Assembly: GCF_022012415.1 (NCBI RefSeq)
Contig: NZ_JAKLTR010000010.1
Span: 186,001-250,000, forward strand
Length of the DNA stretch: 64,000 bases
DNA from: Terrimonas ginsenosidimutans
Lineage (GTDB): Bacteria; Bacteroidota; Bacteroidia; Chitinophagales; Chitinophagaceae
Reading direction: 5' to 3'
Shown piece after piece: positions 43,578 to 52,132 of the stretch. The notes beneath the pieces were generated by a model. It made no database searches and was not told the DNA's origin. It was given only the letters and a program-made list of their open reading frames with translations. Position 1 is the stretch's first letter, and each line of letters opens with the position of its first letter. The position numbers and the translations under genes were made by a program.

Positions 43578-44996
43578 ATGTCAGAAAAGCATTACAGTTT
43601 TTTTAACGCTGTTGAGAAAAGTTTCGACAAAGCAGCAGGGTTCACCAAATGGGATCCGGGTATTCTGGAACAGATCAAAGCGTGCAACGCTATCTATAGC
43701 ATGAGATTCCCTGTGAAAAGGGATGACGGCACCATTGAAGTGATCGAAGCTTACCGCGTTCAGCACTCTCATCATAAAACACCTTGTAAAGGTGGTATCC
43801 GCTTCGCTGCGGAAGTAAACCAGGATGAAGTGATGGCCCTGGCTGCATTGATGACCTACAAATGCGCTATCGTAAACGTTCCTTTCGGTGGCGGTAAAGG
43901 CGGTATCAAGATCAACCCACGCGAATACACCCCATTTGAGCTGGAAAAGATCACACGTCGTTATACATCCGAACTGATCAAGAAAAAATTCATCGGACCA
44001 GGCACAGATGTTCCGGCTCCCGATTACGGAACTGGCGAACGCGAAATGGCCTGGATCCTCGATACCTACACCACCATGCACCCGGGCGAGATCGATGCGG
44101 CCGGTTGTGTAACCGGTAAACCCGTCTCTCAGGGTGGTGTTCGCGGACGCCGCGAAGCGACCGGCCTCGGCGTATTCTTCGGCCTGCGCGAAGTATGCAA
44201 CATGCCAGACATCATGGAGAGATTAAAGATGCCCGTTGGTGTTGAAGGAAAACGCATCGTGGTGCAAGGCCTCGGCAACGTAGGCTATCACTCCGCAAAA
44301 TTCTTCCAGAATGCCGGCGCAACCATCACTGCCCTCGCAGAATATGAAGGCGCTATCTACAATGAGAAAGGACTTGACGTGGATGAAGTATTCAACCACC
44401 GCAAAAAAACCGGATCCATCCTCGACTTTCCCGGTGCTAAAAACCTGGCGAAAAATACGGACGCACTGGAACTGGAATGCGATATCCTGATCCCTGCCGC
44501 ACTCGAGAACGTGATCAACGGCGACAATGCTCCACGCGTTAAAGCAAAGATCATCGGAGAAGCCGCAAACGGACCACTCACTCCTGAAGCTGATGAAGTG
44601 TTTACAAAAAAAGGCATCATCGTTGTTCCGGATATGTACCTGAACGCAGGCGGTGTAACCGTTTCCTACTTCGAATGGCTGAAGAACCTCAGCCACGTTC
44701 GCTACGGACGGATGGAAAAACGTTTCAATGAAAATATGAACGCCCACATCGTAAGCCAGATGGAAAATCTTTCCGGCAAAAAAATGCTGCCGAAAGAAAG
44801 AGAATATATCGTACACGGCGCCGATGAAGTTGATCTCGTTTACAGCGGTCTCGAAGAAACAATGATCACCGCCACTCACGAGATCATGAACGAATGGAAA
44901 AATAATCCTGAAATTCCGAATATGCGTACCGCGGCCTACGTTGTTGCCATCAACAAAGTAGCGACCAGCTATGCAGAACTCGGTATCTTCCCATAA
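43578..44996 (+). CDS. gdhA: Glutamate dehydrogenase family (Glu/Leu/Phe/Val dehydrogenase)
   Basis: This 472-residue cytoplasmic enzyme interconverts glutamate and 2-oxoglutarate with ammonia. The GGIRFAAEVNQDEVMALAALM stretch and PFGGGKGGI (about 102-110) hold the substrate-binding and catalytic Lys region. PAPDYGTGEREMAWI carries the conserved Asp. GLGNVGYHSAKFF (about 232-244) is the nucleotide loop. The central region matches the hexameric GDH group, but the exact amino acid and coenzyme cannot be fixed by eye. A 23-bp terminator hairpin follows 19 bp after the stop. Confidence 0.9.
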   Translation: MSEKHYSFFNAVEKSFDKAAGFTKWDPGILEQIKACNAIYSMRFPVKRDDGTIEVIEAYRVQHSHHKTPCKGGIRFAAEVNQDEVMALAALMTYKCAIVNVPFGGGKGGIKINPREYTPFELEKITRRYTSELIKKKFIGPGTDVPAPDYGTGEREMAWILDTYTTMHPGEIDAAGCVTGKPVSQGGVRGRREATGLGVFFGLREVCNMPDIMERLKMPVGVEGKRIVVQGLGNVGYHSAKFFQNAGATITALAEYEGAIYNEKGLDVDEVFNHRKKTGSILDFPGAKNLAKNTDALELECDILIPAALENVINGDNAPRVKAKIIGEAANGPLTPEADEVFTKKGIIVVPDMYLNAGGVTVSYFEWLKNLSHVRYGRMEKRFNENMNAHIVSQMENLSGKKMLPKEREYIVHGADEVDLVYSGLEETMITATHEIMNEWKNNPEIPNMRTAAYVVAINKVATSYAELGIFP

Positions 44997-45015
44997 CTAA
45001 GAGGAAAAAAAGGTC

Positions 45016-45067
45016 AAAAGGGAAAGAGGGGTCATTGTTTTACAATGATCCCTCTTTCCCTTTTTTT
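45016..45067 (+). terminator. Strong terminator after gdhA, 23-bp stem
   Basis: A 23-bp stem (45016-45038 with 45042-45064, one G-U pair, loop TTT) is followed by a T run (to 45067). It lies 19 bp past the gdhA stop. The lower half of the stem is made of 8-nt A/G words that recur in the array downstream. Confidence 0.9.
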
Positions 45068-45180
45068 AGGTGAAGAGGGAAAAAGGTTAAAGAAGGGAAA
45101 GAGTTAATATCCTTCCTCTTTTTTATTTAGCTTTATCCGGGTTTAAAACATCTTTCCCTTTTCCGCTTTTAACTTTTAGC
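45068..45180. repeat. Degenerate 8-nt A/G word array and inverted arm
   Basis: After the terminator, A/G words of about 8 nt (AAGAGGGA, AAAAGGTT and similar, about 45074-45105) are faced by the complementary C/T words at about 45149-45180, just before the GH16 start codon. One spacing is 9 nt. The arms match in word order, not base for base. With the terminator arm this makes nested copies of one word set. Confidence 0.6.
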
Positions 45181-45181
45181 C

Positions 45182-45973
45182 ATGAGAAGTAGTTTGATTG
45201 CCTGCCTTTTTGTTGCCTTCACTTTTTCTGCTTTTGCACAGAATAAAAAATGGAAACTGGTCTGGTCAGACGAGTTTAGTTATACAGGTTTGCCGGATAG
45301 TACTAAATGGACTGCTGAAGTGGGGGGCAATGGCTGGGGAAACAATGAATTGCAATATTATACTGCCGGACGTTCAGAGAACGCAAGAGTAGCAAGAGGC
45401 GTGTTGACCATTGAAGCAAGAAAAGAAGACTGGAAAGAAAAGAATTATACTTCAGCAAGACTTATTACGAAAAATAAAGGCGACTGGCAGTATGGCAAAG
45501 TTGAAGTAAGAGCAAAACTGCCGAAAGGGTTGGGCACCTGGCCCGCTATCTGGATGCTGGGATCCGTGCCAAAACTCCGCTGGCCCGATGATGGTGAGAT
45601 CGACATAATGGAACATGTTGGTTACAATCACGGAATGGTATATGGTACGATCCATTGTAAAAAATACAACCACGTTATCCATACACAAAAATCAGATTCT
45701 GTTTACCTGAAAGACCTCTCTGAAAAGTTTCATGTGTATACCGTGGAATGGGATAAAGATGTTCTGAAGATCGGCGTGGATGGCAGAACATTTTTTACAT
45801 TCAATAACGATCATACAGGATATGACGCCTGGCCGTTTGACAACAAGATGTTCCTCATTCTTAATATTGCTGTCGGCGGCAACTGGGGCGGATCACGCGG
45901 TGTTGCAGACAATATCTGGCCGCAGAAAATGGAGGTGGACTATGTGCGGGTGTATAAGGAGCAGTCAGAATGA
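45182..45973 (+). CDS. GH16-family beta-glucanase (laminarinase-like)
   Basis: This 263-residue secreted enzyme has a signal peptide (about 1-20, FAQ) and a single GH16 jelly roll. The catalytic ExDxxE motif is Glu139, Asp141, Glu144 in DGEIDIMEHVG. The substrate-binding GNGWGNNELQYYT is at about 49-61, and WPAIWMLG before the motif is typical of beta-1,3-glucanases. It would hydrolyse laminarin or a mixed-linkage glucan. It stands alone, downstream of a repeat array. Confidence 0.94.
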   Translation: MRSSLIACLFVAFTFSAFAQNKKWKLVWSDEFSYTGLPDSTKWTAEVGGNGWGNNELQYYTAGRSENARVARGVLTIEARKEDWKEKNYTSARLITKNKGDWQYGKVEVRAKLPKGLGTWPAIWMLGSVPKLRWPDDGEIDIMEHVGYNHGMVYGTIHCKKYNHVIHTQKSDSVYLKDLSEKFHVYTVEWDKDVLKIGVDGRTFFTFNNDHTGYDAWPFDNKMFLILNIAVGGNWGGSRGVADNIWPQKMEVDYVRVYKEQSE

Positions 45974-46178
45974 TCACAGGTGAAGACTATACGGCCCTGT
46001 AAAAGAATCATGCAGATCGTTTATCATCACCTTATATCCGTTTATATACCCATGGTAAAATTGCGCTGGCTATTAGCATGATTGTTGTACATTACAATTG
46101 GCTTATTTCAGTCAGAAAGAGATTCACCCGTGCTGAAAATAATCTCGTTCGCCTGTAAAACCCGGCCTCAGTTTCGCG

Positions 46179-46300
46179 GATACTTCGCGGGGTATTTGCC
46201 TGATGTTCTCCTGAATTTCTCCTGATGCTGGCCTGATGTTGCCCTGATGTATACCTGACGTTTACGAGATGTTCACGTGATGTTTACGTGACTCATATTC
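46179..46300. repeat. Eight-plus unit 11-nt degenerate tandem array
   Basis: Eight contiguous 11-nt units fill 46202-46289, each beginning GAT, GAA or GAC and mostly GATGTT, for example GATGTTCTCCT and GATGTTTACGT. Further weak units extend to 46179 and 46300. Eleven is not a multiple of three, so this is not coding. It lies in a 470-bp gap (45974-46443) in which nothing else was recognised. Only one orientation is visible. Confidence 0.75.
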
Positions 46301-46443
46301 AGTCTCTCTATAGTGTCGCTTCATATTCTCTATATTATCAAAATACTATCCAGCTATCAATCAAGACAAAAGAGAAAAGCACACAAATAGCCCGTTAACA
46401 ACAGCCAGCTGGCCCGGTTGGCCTTCCCTCCCCTCAGGCATCA

Positions 46444-47766
46444 CTACGGCTTTACTGCCTTTAACAAAGGCCGCTTATCCTGCTCTTCATACGGTTTATA
46501 ATCCAGCGGAAGCAGGTTGGCGATCTTTTCACCCCAGCCCCAGTAGGACATGCTAAAGACCTCCTGCGGCGGAAAATAACTTCCGTTTGCATCTATAGCG
46601 ATCGCATTTCGATTCTGGAGCCAGATATGCGAACGCTGATAAAAGGGTTTCCGCTGTTCCTGGTGAAAAAGAAGATAGCCCGGGTCCTCCAGCTCATGCT
46701 TATACGTGATATAGAGATAATCTTCAAAGAAAACTGCTTTATACTCACCCTGCTGTTCAATAACAATACTGTCTGCTGTCAATAAATGACGGCCATAAGT
46801 ATCGATATGGTCTTCCTGCGAAAGCACAGACCTGTAATAATCATTCGAATCTGCAACAAATCTGAACGTGTCAACAGCCGTACCTTGCGGAACCGCTGTA
46901 ATGCCCGCTTTGCCAATGCTGATCATATTTATTTTCTTCTTTGTTCCTGACGGACCGGACATCGAAGCAGGGCGGTATAATTTACGTACCCTTTCTTTTT
47001 CAAGATTTGGCGTTCGCACCATTCTCCTCACTTCAAATCCTTCGTCTGCCAGCGTGTTGCTGTAAACTGATCGCATAAAATGCATCATCGAACCATAATA
47101 AGCTTTATCGCGGCTGCGCTGCCAGCGGCGCTGCAAACCTTTCCTGCTTTTTTCTATCTCTTCGAATAAAGGATAGCCTGCGAAATAAGTGACCTTGGTT
47201 TTGTAATTGACCTCAAAGTCTTCCAGCTGATATTTAATAATGTAACCAAGCGCCTTATTTTCCAGGATGATCGGCTCGTCCGAATAGGCCACAAGACGAT
47301 TGCTTTTTTTATAGTAACGAAAACGAATGGATTTCTCATTCCGGATCCTGCATTGCTTCGCATTTGGTGTCTGACCAACAAAATTCGTCATGAATACCTC
47401 CCCCCAACGATCCCACCCCTCCTCCACAGAAGGTTCTACCGTTACATTGGCAAGCTCCCTCACCTTCGGCTGCAATTCCACCTTTATACGCGTTGGCAAT
47501 TTGTCGGTGGTAAAACTGTACACTACGGTTTCATACCCAACAGAGGAAATGATCAGGTCGTATTTACCAGGAGGAATATCAGACAACTCAAAAGATCCGT
47601 CCTTTGTGGTAACGGTACCAAACGATGTATTACTGATAAACACACTGCTGCCCGGTAATGGTTCCTGCGATGACGCATTCACAACCTTGCCGGAGATCGT
47701 CCGTTGAGCTGCAACACTTCCTGCCATGAACAGGAGCAAGCAAAAAAATGCCGGTATCTTGTACAT
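46444..47766 (-). CDS. CarboxypepD_reg-like domain protein, exported
   Basis: This 440-residue exported protein has a signal peptide (about 1-20, VAAQ). A CarboxypepD_reg-like beta-sandwich follows (about 22-108; RTISGKVVNASSQEPLPG to a GYETVVYSF strand). The C-terminal 330 residues have no family I recognise; they hold many aromatic and basic residues and DSNDYYRSVLSQEDHIDTYGRHLL. The domain layout is common in Bacteroidota envelope proteins that interact with the outer membrane. Function is unknown. Confidence 0.8.
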   Translation of the reverse strand: MYKIPAFFCLLLFMAGSVAAQRTISGKVVNASSQEPLPGSSVFISNTSFGTVTTKDGSFELSDIPPGKYDLIISSVGYETVVYSFTTDKLPTRIKVELQPKVRELANVTVEPSVEEGWDRWGEVFMTNFVGQTPNAKQCRIRNEKSIRFRYYKKSNRLVAYSDEPIILENKALGYIIKYQLEDFEVNYKTKVTYFAGYPLFEEIEKSRKGLQRRWQRSRDKAYYGSMMHFMRSVYSNTLADEGFEVRRMVRTPNLEKERVRKLYRPASMSGPSGTKKKINMISIGKAGITAVPQGTAVDTFRFVADSNDYYRSVLSQEDHIDTYGRHLLTADSIVIEQQGEYKAVFFEDYLYITYKHELEDPGYLLFHQEQRKPFYQRSHIWLQNRNAIAIDANGSYFPPQEVFSMSYWGWGEKIANLLPLDYKPYEEQDKRPLLKAVKP

Positions 47767-47823
47767 ATCGGCAAATTAGCTATAAAACGGAATAACTAAA
47801 AATATAGTTCAAGAAAGATCTTA

Positions 47824-49146
47824 CTATTCCAGGCCAAACATTCCCTTATTCAATTGCTGAAGGATCTGCATTTTATATTTCGCATCGATCAGCAGGGAGA
47901 TATTATGCGGGCTGCCGCCGTAAGAAACCATCCGCACAGGGATATTCATAATTGAACCGAACAGTTTTTTAACAATATCTGTTGTTTGAGCGATCTCGTT
48001 TCCTACAACAGAAATGATCGTCTGGTTGTGATCAACTTCTGTAGTGCCGAACGGCTCAAGCTCTTTCAGGATCTCTTTCAGGAAAGTCGGACTATCGATC
48101 GTGAGAGAAACAGCCACTTCAGAAGTAGTGATCATGTCGATCGGGGTACGGTATTTCTCAAATACCTCGAAGATCTTTCTCAGAAAGCCATAAGCCAGCA
48201 ACATCCGGCTGCTCTTGATACGGATCGCAATGATATTGTCTTTCGCGGCTACAGCCTTAACACCCACACCCGCGGCCTGCTCAGCGATCAATGTACCTTT
48301 TGCTTCAGGCGCCATTGTATTCAGCAGCTTGACAGGAATTTTATATGTTTGGGCCGGCCAGATAGAAGCCGGGTGAAGGATCTTTGCACCGAAATAGGCC
48401 AACTCTGCCGCTTCATCAAAACTCAACTGTTCGATAGGTACCGTTTTCTTTACCACACGCGGGTCATTGTTATGCATACCATCGATATCGGTCCAGATCT
48501 CACACACACTGGCATTGATGGCAGCCCCTATCAGCGAAGCAGAATAATCACTGCCACCACGCTTCAGGTTGTCCACTTCACCACGCGCATTGCGGCAGAT
48601 ATAGCCCTGCGTAATGAACAATTTCTTATCCTTATGTTGCTGCAATTGCTGGGTCAGCTTTATTTTGATGCTGCCTATTTGAGGCTCATCATAGCTGTCG
48701 ATCGTCATGAACTCTAAGGCCGGCAGCAGTGCATGTCCGATCTCCTGTTCTTCCAGATATGCGGCAAAGAGTTTGGTAGACAGCAATTCTCCCTGCGCCA
48801 GTATATCCTTATTCAGCGCTTCGCTGAAAGAAATACGCAGGATGATATTCAGAAATTCGAAATGCTCTGCAACGATCTGCCTTGTTTTTTCGATCGCAGC
48901 AGGCTTCTTCACCAGTTCAGCAATGAATTGTTGATAATGTGCTTCCAGCTTATCAATAGTCTGTTTAGCTGCAGAACGGTCACCTTTAGCAATGTTCTCG
49001 CCAATTTCTACCAGGGCATTCGTTGTGCCTGAAAGGGCAGAAAGCACTACGATTGTAGGCTCTTCTTCCTTCGTTACGAGCGAAGCGATGTGATGCATAC
49101 GTTCAGGCTTACCAACACTGGTGCCGCCAAACTTCATTACTTTCAT
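47824..49146 (-). CDS. lysC: Aspartate kinase
   Basis: This 440-residue monofunctional aspartokinase phosphorylates aspartate, the first step to lysine, threonine and methionine. KFGGTSVG (about 5-12) is the N-terminal ATP/aspartate motif, and FITQGYICRNARGEVDNLKRGGSDYSA (about 178-204) the catalytic core. Two C-terminal ACT domains (about 300-440) can bind the end-product amino acid. It stands alone. A TAnnTTTG box lies 50 bp upstream. Confidence 0.95.
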   Translation of the reverse strand: MKVMKFGGTSVGKPERMHHIASLVTKEEEPTIVVLSALSGTTNALVEIGENIAKGDRSAAKQTIDKLEAHYQQFIAELVKKPAAIEKTRQIVAEHFEFLNIILRISFSEALNKDILAQGELLSTKLFAAYLEEQEIGHALLPALEFMTIDSYDEPQIGSIKIKLTQQLQQHKDKKLFITQGYICRNARGEVDNLKRGGSDYSASLIGAAINASVCEIWTDIDGMHNNDPRVVKKTVPIEQLSFDEAAELAYFGAKILHPASIWPAQTYKIPVKLLNTMAPEAKGTLIAEQAAGVGVKAVAAKDNIIAIRIKSSRMLLAYGFLRKIFEVFEKYRTPIDMITTSEVAVSLTIDSPTFLKEILKELEPFGTTEVDHNQTIISVVGNEIAQTTDIVKKLFGSIMNIPVRMVSYGGSPHNISLLIDAKYKMQILQQLNKGMFGLE

Positions 49147-49195
49147 GATTAAACTTCCCTTGCGGTTTTGTTTTAAGGATTTAAAGAGGTGCTGG

Positions 49196-49203
49196 CAAAG
49201 ATA
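49196..49203 (-). promoter_or_regulatory. Promoter-like TAnnTTTG box of lysC
   Basis: The minus strand reads TATCTTTG, a full match to the Bacteroidota -7 consensus, 49 bp upstream of the lysC start. The -33 partner is weak. No lysine-riboswitch-like structure is apparent between the box and the start. Confidence 0.55.
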
Positions 49204-49543
49204 GCCAAGAGATAAATGGAAGGGATAACGAAAAACGAAATTTTCGTGCTTTTTTCAAGCTTTTATCGAAAAAAACCCTATACCCGGTGGTTATATAGCA
49301 GATAACTATCTTATTTAGTTGCTATGGCCCATATTCATTAAGGTGTTTTCATCCGGTACTGCACAACTGAATCGAGTTAAAAAATCCGATCTCTTTACCA
49401 TCCTGTCTGGTCAGTTCAGGTTTACCGCTAATGTCGCAGGGATCGCAAGAAAGAATAGCGAACATGCATTGCTGACCGGTTCAACAATATAACGGGGATT
49501 GACAGGCGGTTTGCCGTATATAGTTCACTATCCCCTGTCACAC
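49204..49543. other. Intergenic gap without a recognised gene
   Basis: Apart from A/T-rich runs and a small ACGAAA/TTTCGT inverted repeat near 49240, nothing convincing is seen between the lysC promoter and the stop of the lipoprotein gene at 49544. Confidence 0.5.
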
Positions 49544-50446
49544 TCAGCGCTTCGTATAGATATACCTCCGGATCAGGCTTGGCTCTACCTGATCCTTTGT
49601 AAGACGAAGGATGGGATAGCCATCAGCCCTGTACTTATACTCATAGATCTCCAGATAATCATACCCAAATGAAGGAGTAAATTCATACCTGGCTTGCCAG
49701 CGGGTAAAATTGTTCACAGCCGATTCGCCCAGAACATTTCCATACGACGTGGATGTTGGATAACGCAGTACTGTTCTCAACAAAGGGTTGGGTTTACTAT
49801 CATAGGATAACGATTCGATTGAAACAACATTGATGCCCGAGCCAAAATCGAATGTTGTATCTTTTGAGCTGAGCAGGTTGCCGTTTAATCTCACGAAATG
49901 ACTGTTCGTATAGTTGGTAGATACACCGCTGGCTGATATCTTCTTTCTGTCAATGCGGTAGTGCCCGTCATCGATCCTGGTAAAGGTTGAAACGGTCGTA
50001 CTTTGATATACCTGATCTTCATTAGCTGAACAAACGGAATCTTTGATCACTATTCCTGCGCTGTTGTAGAATAAATAAGTGGTGTCATAACGGAAGATGG
50101 TAAACCCCGCAGAATAGCCTCTGGATCCAGCTAAGTTTACGATTTTGTAAGGAAGAGAGTCACTGCCGTTATAGAAATAATAATAGTCATCTGTAAGATC
50201 AGCCCCGGGTACTCCAAGGAAATATTCTCCAAACCAGACATAAGACAACCGTCCCGACGCATCGTATTTATAGATCGTATGCTGTGAAGTGTCCAGACCG
50301 GTTGTAAACATTGTATCAAGCTCAATAACCTGGCTGATGTAGATACTGTCATTCGTTTCAGGCGGCGGTAACATGTCGTCCACCGACGGTTGACAGGAAA
50401 ATAAAACAAACGATGATAGCACTAATACTGGAAATAAAAATCTCAT
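49544..50446 (-). CDS. Hypothetical lipoprotein with YD-like beta repeats
   Basis: This 300-residue predicted lipoprotein has a lipobox Cys at 18 (VLFSCQPS). The mature part has alternating Tyr/Phe/Asp strands such as YKYDASGRLSYVW and YEYKYRADGYP, similar to the repeats of Bacteroidota DUF4595-type or YD-like lipoproteins. No enzymatic motif is visible. It is monocistronic. Function unknown; surface or periplasmic location is likely. Confidence 0.8.
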   Translation of the reverse strand: MRFLFPVLVLSSFVLFSCQPSVDDMLPPPETNDSIYISQVIELDTMFTTGLDTSQHTIYKYDASGRLSYVWFGEYFLGVPGADLTDDYYYFYNGSDSLPYKIVNLAGSRGYSAGFTIFRYDTTYLFYNSAGIVIKDSVCSANEDQVYQSTTVSTFTRIDDGHYRIDRKKISASGVSTNYTNSHFVRLNGNLLSSKDTTFDFGSGINVVSIESLSYDSKPNPLLRTVLRYPTSTSYGNVLGESAVNNFTRWQARYEFTPSFGYDYLEIYEYKYRADGYPILRLTKDQVEPSLIRRYIYTKR

Positions 50447-50786
50447 AAAAATAGCTTGATGAGGTTCAAAGATGTATAGATGCGGGAGTTCTTCAGGACA
50501 GGTAAAGACCTGTTTTCAATGCCCCCGGCAGTTGCCTGTCCTGGACCGTATCCGGGTTTGTGATTCCGACGGGATCCCGGTGATTATGGAAGAATGGGTT
50601 TTCCTGTTATCCAATTGAAAAGATGAGGAACAACGTCCTCCTGCTCTGTTCACAGTTCTTACGTTACAGCCTTGCTGACCATGTTGCTTTCGCAGGTTGA
50701 GTACGTACTGAGAACCGTATCTGGAAACATTAACAGGGTTGTCAGAAACATTGCACAGTGGTTTTCATAAAATGATTGAATACTTT
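50447..50786. other. Intergenic gap, one short inverted repeat
   Basis: In 340 bp only a 9-bp inverted repeat is noted (CAGGACAGG at 50494-50502 and its complement at 50535-50543, 32 nt apart). No promoter box, RNA or open frame is convincing. Confidence 0.45.
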
Positions 50787-51866
50787 CTATAAGCTGACGC
50801 CAAATTTCTTTCCTGTTTCCTCCAGATCCTTCACCACGGTTTCCAGTAAAGGAATTCCATTCTTGCTTCTTGCTGCTTCCATTTCTCTTTCCGGATCTCC
50901 GGGCACCAGCACCTTTTCTTCACCGGGCATGGGTTGAGCCGCTCTGAAGCCTTCTATCCAATGATCCATACTCTGCTTGAATTCTTCCGCCGGACGGAAT
51001 GCATCGATCCGCATCGCTCCAAGAAAATGGCCTATTCCCTTTCCGGGTTGCTGAGCCGGCATCGGAACATAAGCCGGAAACGGAGGAACCCAGGGAGCAT
51101 AATTTGCGCCGCTTAATAAAGCAGAAAACAGGTCAACTATTGCACCCAGGGCATAACCCTTATGACTGCCGTGCTCGCGGTCGCCACCTAATGGCAACAA
51201 TGCACCACCCTGTTTCAGAATATGCGGATCATTGGACGAATTTCCTTCCTTGTCCTGCACCCAGCCAGTTGGTGTGGGCTGACTTTTTCTTTGCAGGATC
51301 TCCAGCTTTCCATTTGCCGCTGTGGTAGTGGCAAGATCGGCGACAAACGCAGGTTGTTTACCCGCAGGCGCTGCAACGCAGATCGGGTTCGTGCCAAGCA
51401 TTTTATCAATGGAGAAAGTGGGTGCCACCAGCGGACTTGCATTCGTCATTGCCCAACCAATCATATCGTGTTCCAGCGCCATCATCGCATGACTGCCCGC
51501 AATCCCGAAATGATTGCTGTTGCGGACACTGACCCAGCCCGTCCCCACCTGTTTAGCCTTGTCAATAGCAACCTGCATCGCATAAGGCGCGATCACCAGA
51601 CCCAGCCCACTATCACCATCGATCACTGCCGTAGAAGGCGTTTCATGAACGATCCTGATATCCGGCGTTGCATTAACGCGTTTCACCTCCCACAGCCGCA
51701 CATAACCACTCAAACGAGCCACACCGTGTGAATCGATCCCGCGTATATCAGCAGATAACAACGATCTCATAGCTGTTTGCGCATGCTCCTCAGAACAACC
51801 GATCGCCTTAAAAACCCTAACCGTAAAATCAGCCAGCTGCTGATAAGAAAATACTTGTGTTGACAT
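50787..51866 (-). CDS. Ldh-family NAD(P)-dependent oxidoreductase
   Basis: From the ATG at 51866 this is a 359-residue enzyme of the malate/L-lactate/ureidoglycolate dehydrogenase family, distinct from classic LDH. DSHGVARLSGYVRLW and VRNSNHFGIAGSHAM hold the conserved His residues of the active site, and TNASPLVAPTFSIDKMLGTNPI is a family block. The open frame runs 47 codons further upstream through a heptamer array to a TTG, but that part encodes only a repeated seven-residue peptide and is unlikely to be real. The true substrate is unknown. The array lies 19-134 bp upstream of the start. Confidence 0.9.
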   Translation of the reverse strand: MSTQVFSYQQLADFTVRVFKAIGCSEEHAQTAMRSLLSADIRGIDSHGVARLSGYVRLWEVKRVNATPDIRIVHETPSTAVIDGDSGLGLVIAPYAMQVAIDKAKQVGTGWVSVRNSNHFGIAGSHAMMALEHDMIGWAMTNASPLVAPTFSIDKMLGTNPICVAAPAGKQPAFVADLATTTAANGKLEILQRKSQPTPTGWVQDKEGNSSNDPHILKQGGALLPLGGDREHGSHKGYALGAIVDLFSALLSGANYAPWVPPFPAYVPMPAQQPGKGIGHFLGAMRIDAFRPAEEFKQSMDHWIEGFRAAQPMPGEEKVLVPGDPEREMEAARSKNGIPLLETVVKDLEETGKKFGVSL

Positions 51867-51884
51867 GCCGCAAAGAAACGAAGA

Positions 51885-52000
51885 AATCGTTGACCGTTGA
51901 CCGTTGACCGTTGACCGTTGACCGTTGACCGTTGACCGTTGACCGTTGACCGTTGACCGTTGACCGTTGACCGTTGACCGTTGACCGTTGACCGTTGACC
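51885..52000. repeat. Fifteen-copy perfect heptamer array upstream of the Ldh gene
   Basis: Fifteen identical GACCGTT units run from 51892 to 51996, with one variant unit before and a partial unit after. It starts 19 bp upstream of the Ldh start and ends 4 bp before a perfect 27-bp hairpin. The array has no stop codon in any reading frame on the minus strand. Identical copies suggest recent expansion, and the copy number is likely to vary between isolates. Confidence 0.93.
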
Positions 52001-52003
52001 GAC

Positions 52004-52061
52004 ACAAATTAAAAGCGTGGGGCTATCGTTTATCAACGATAGCCCCACGCTTTTAATTTGT
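52004..52061. terminator. Perfect 27-bp hairpin, bidirectional terminator-like
   Basis: ACAAATTAAAAGCGTGGGG begins a 27-bp stem (52004-52030) whose exact complement lies at 52035-52061, loop TATC. The stem base carries A/T runs, so both strands end in a U-rich tract. It lies between the ssb stop (52133) and the Ldh gene and would terminate ssb transcription. It is flanked by heptamer arrays on both sides. Confidence 0.85.
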
Positions 52062-52100
52062 ACCCGAAGATCCAATTTTATTCCACCTCACTCGAATTCC

Positions 52101-52128
52101 GGACAACGGACAACGGTCAACGGACAAC
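52101..52128. repeat. Short inverted heptamer arm beside ssb
   Basis: Four heptamers (GGACAAC, GGACAAC, GGTCAAC, GGACAAC) are the reverse-complement type of the array at 51885 and lie 5 bp past the ssb stop codon. The two arms bracket the hairpin at 52004-52061 but differ in copy number (4 against 15). Confidence 0.85.
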
Positions 52129-52132
52129 GATC

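Noticed and set aside
49147-49543. Lysine riboswitch or leader upstream of lysC
   Set aside because: No set of conserved helices or terminator was seen between the TAnnTTTG box and the start.
50494-50543. Inverted repeat CAGGACAGG as a regulatory element
   Set aside because: Only 9 bp with a 32-nt spacer in an otherwise featureless gap; likely chance.
51885-52000. CRISPR-like array
   Set aside because: The 7-nt units are contiguous with no spacers and no cas genes are nearby; it is a simple tandem repeat.
51867-52007. N-terminal extension of the Ldh protein through the heptamer array (repeated seven-residue peptide)
   Set aside because: The family start is the ATG at 51866; the extension begins with a TTG and is only the translated repeat. 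Kept as a possible switch in the findings, not as coding sequence.
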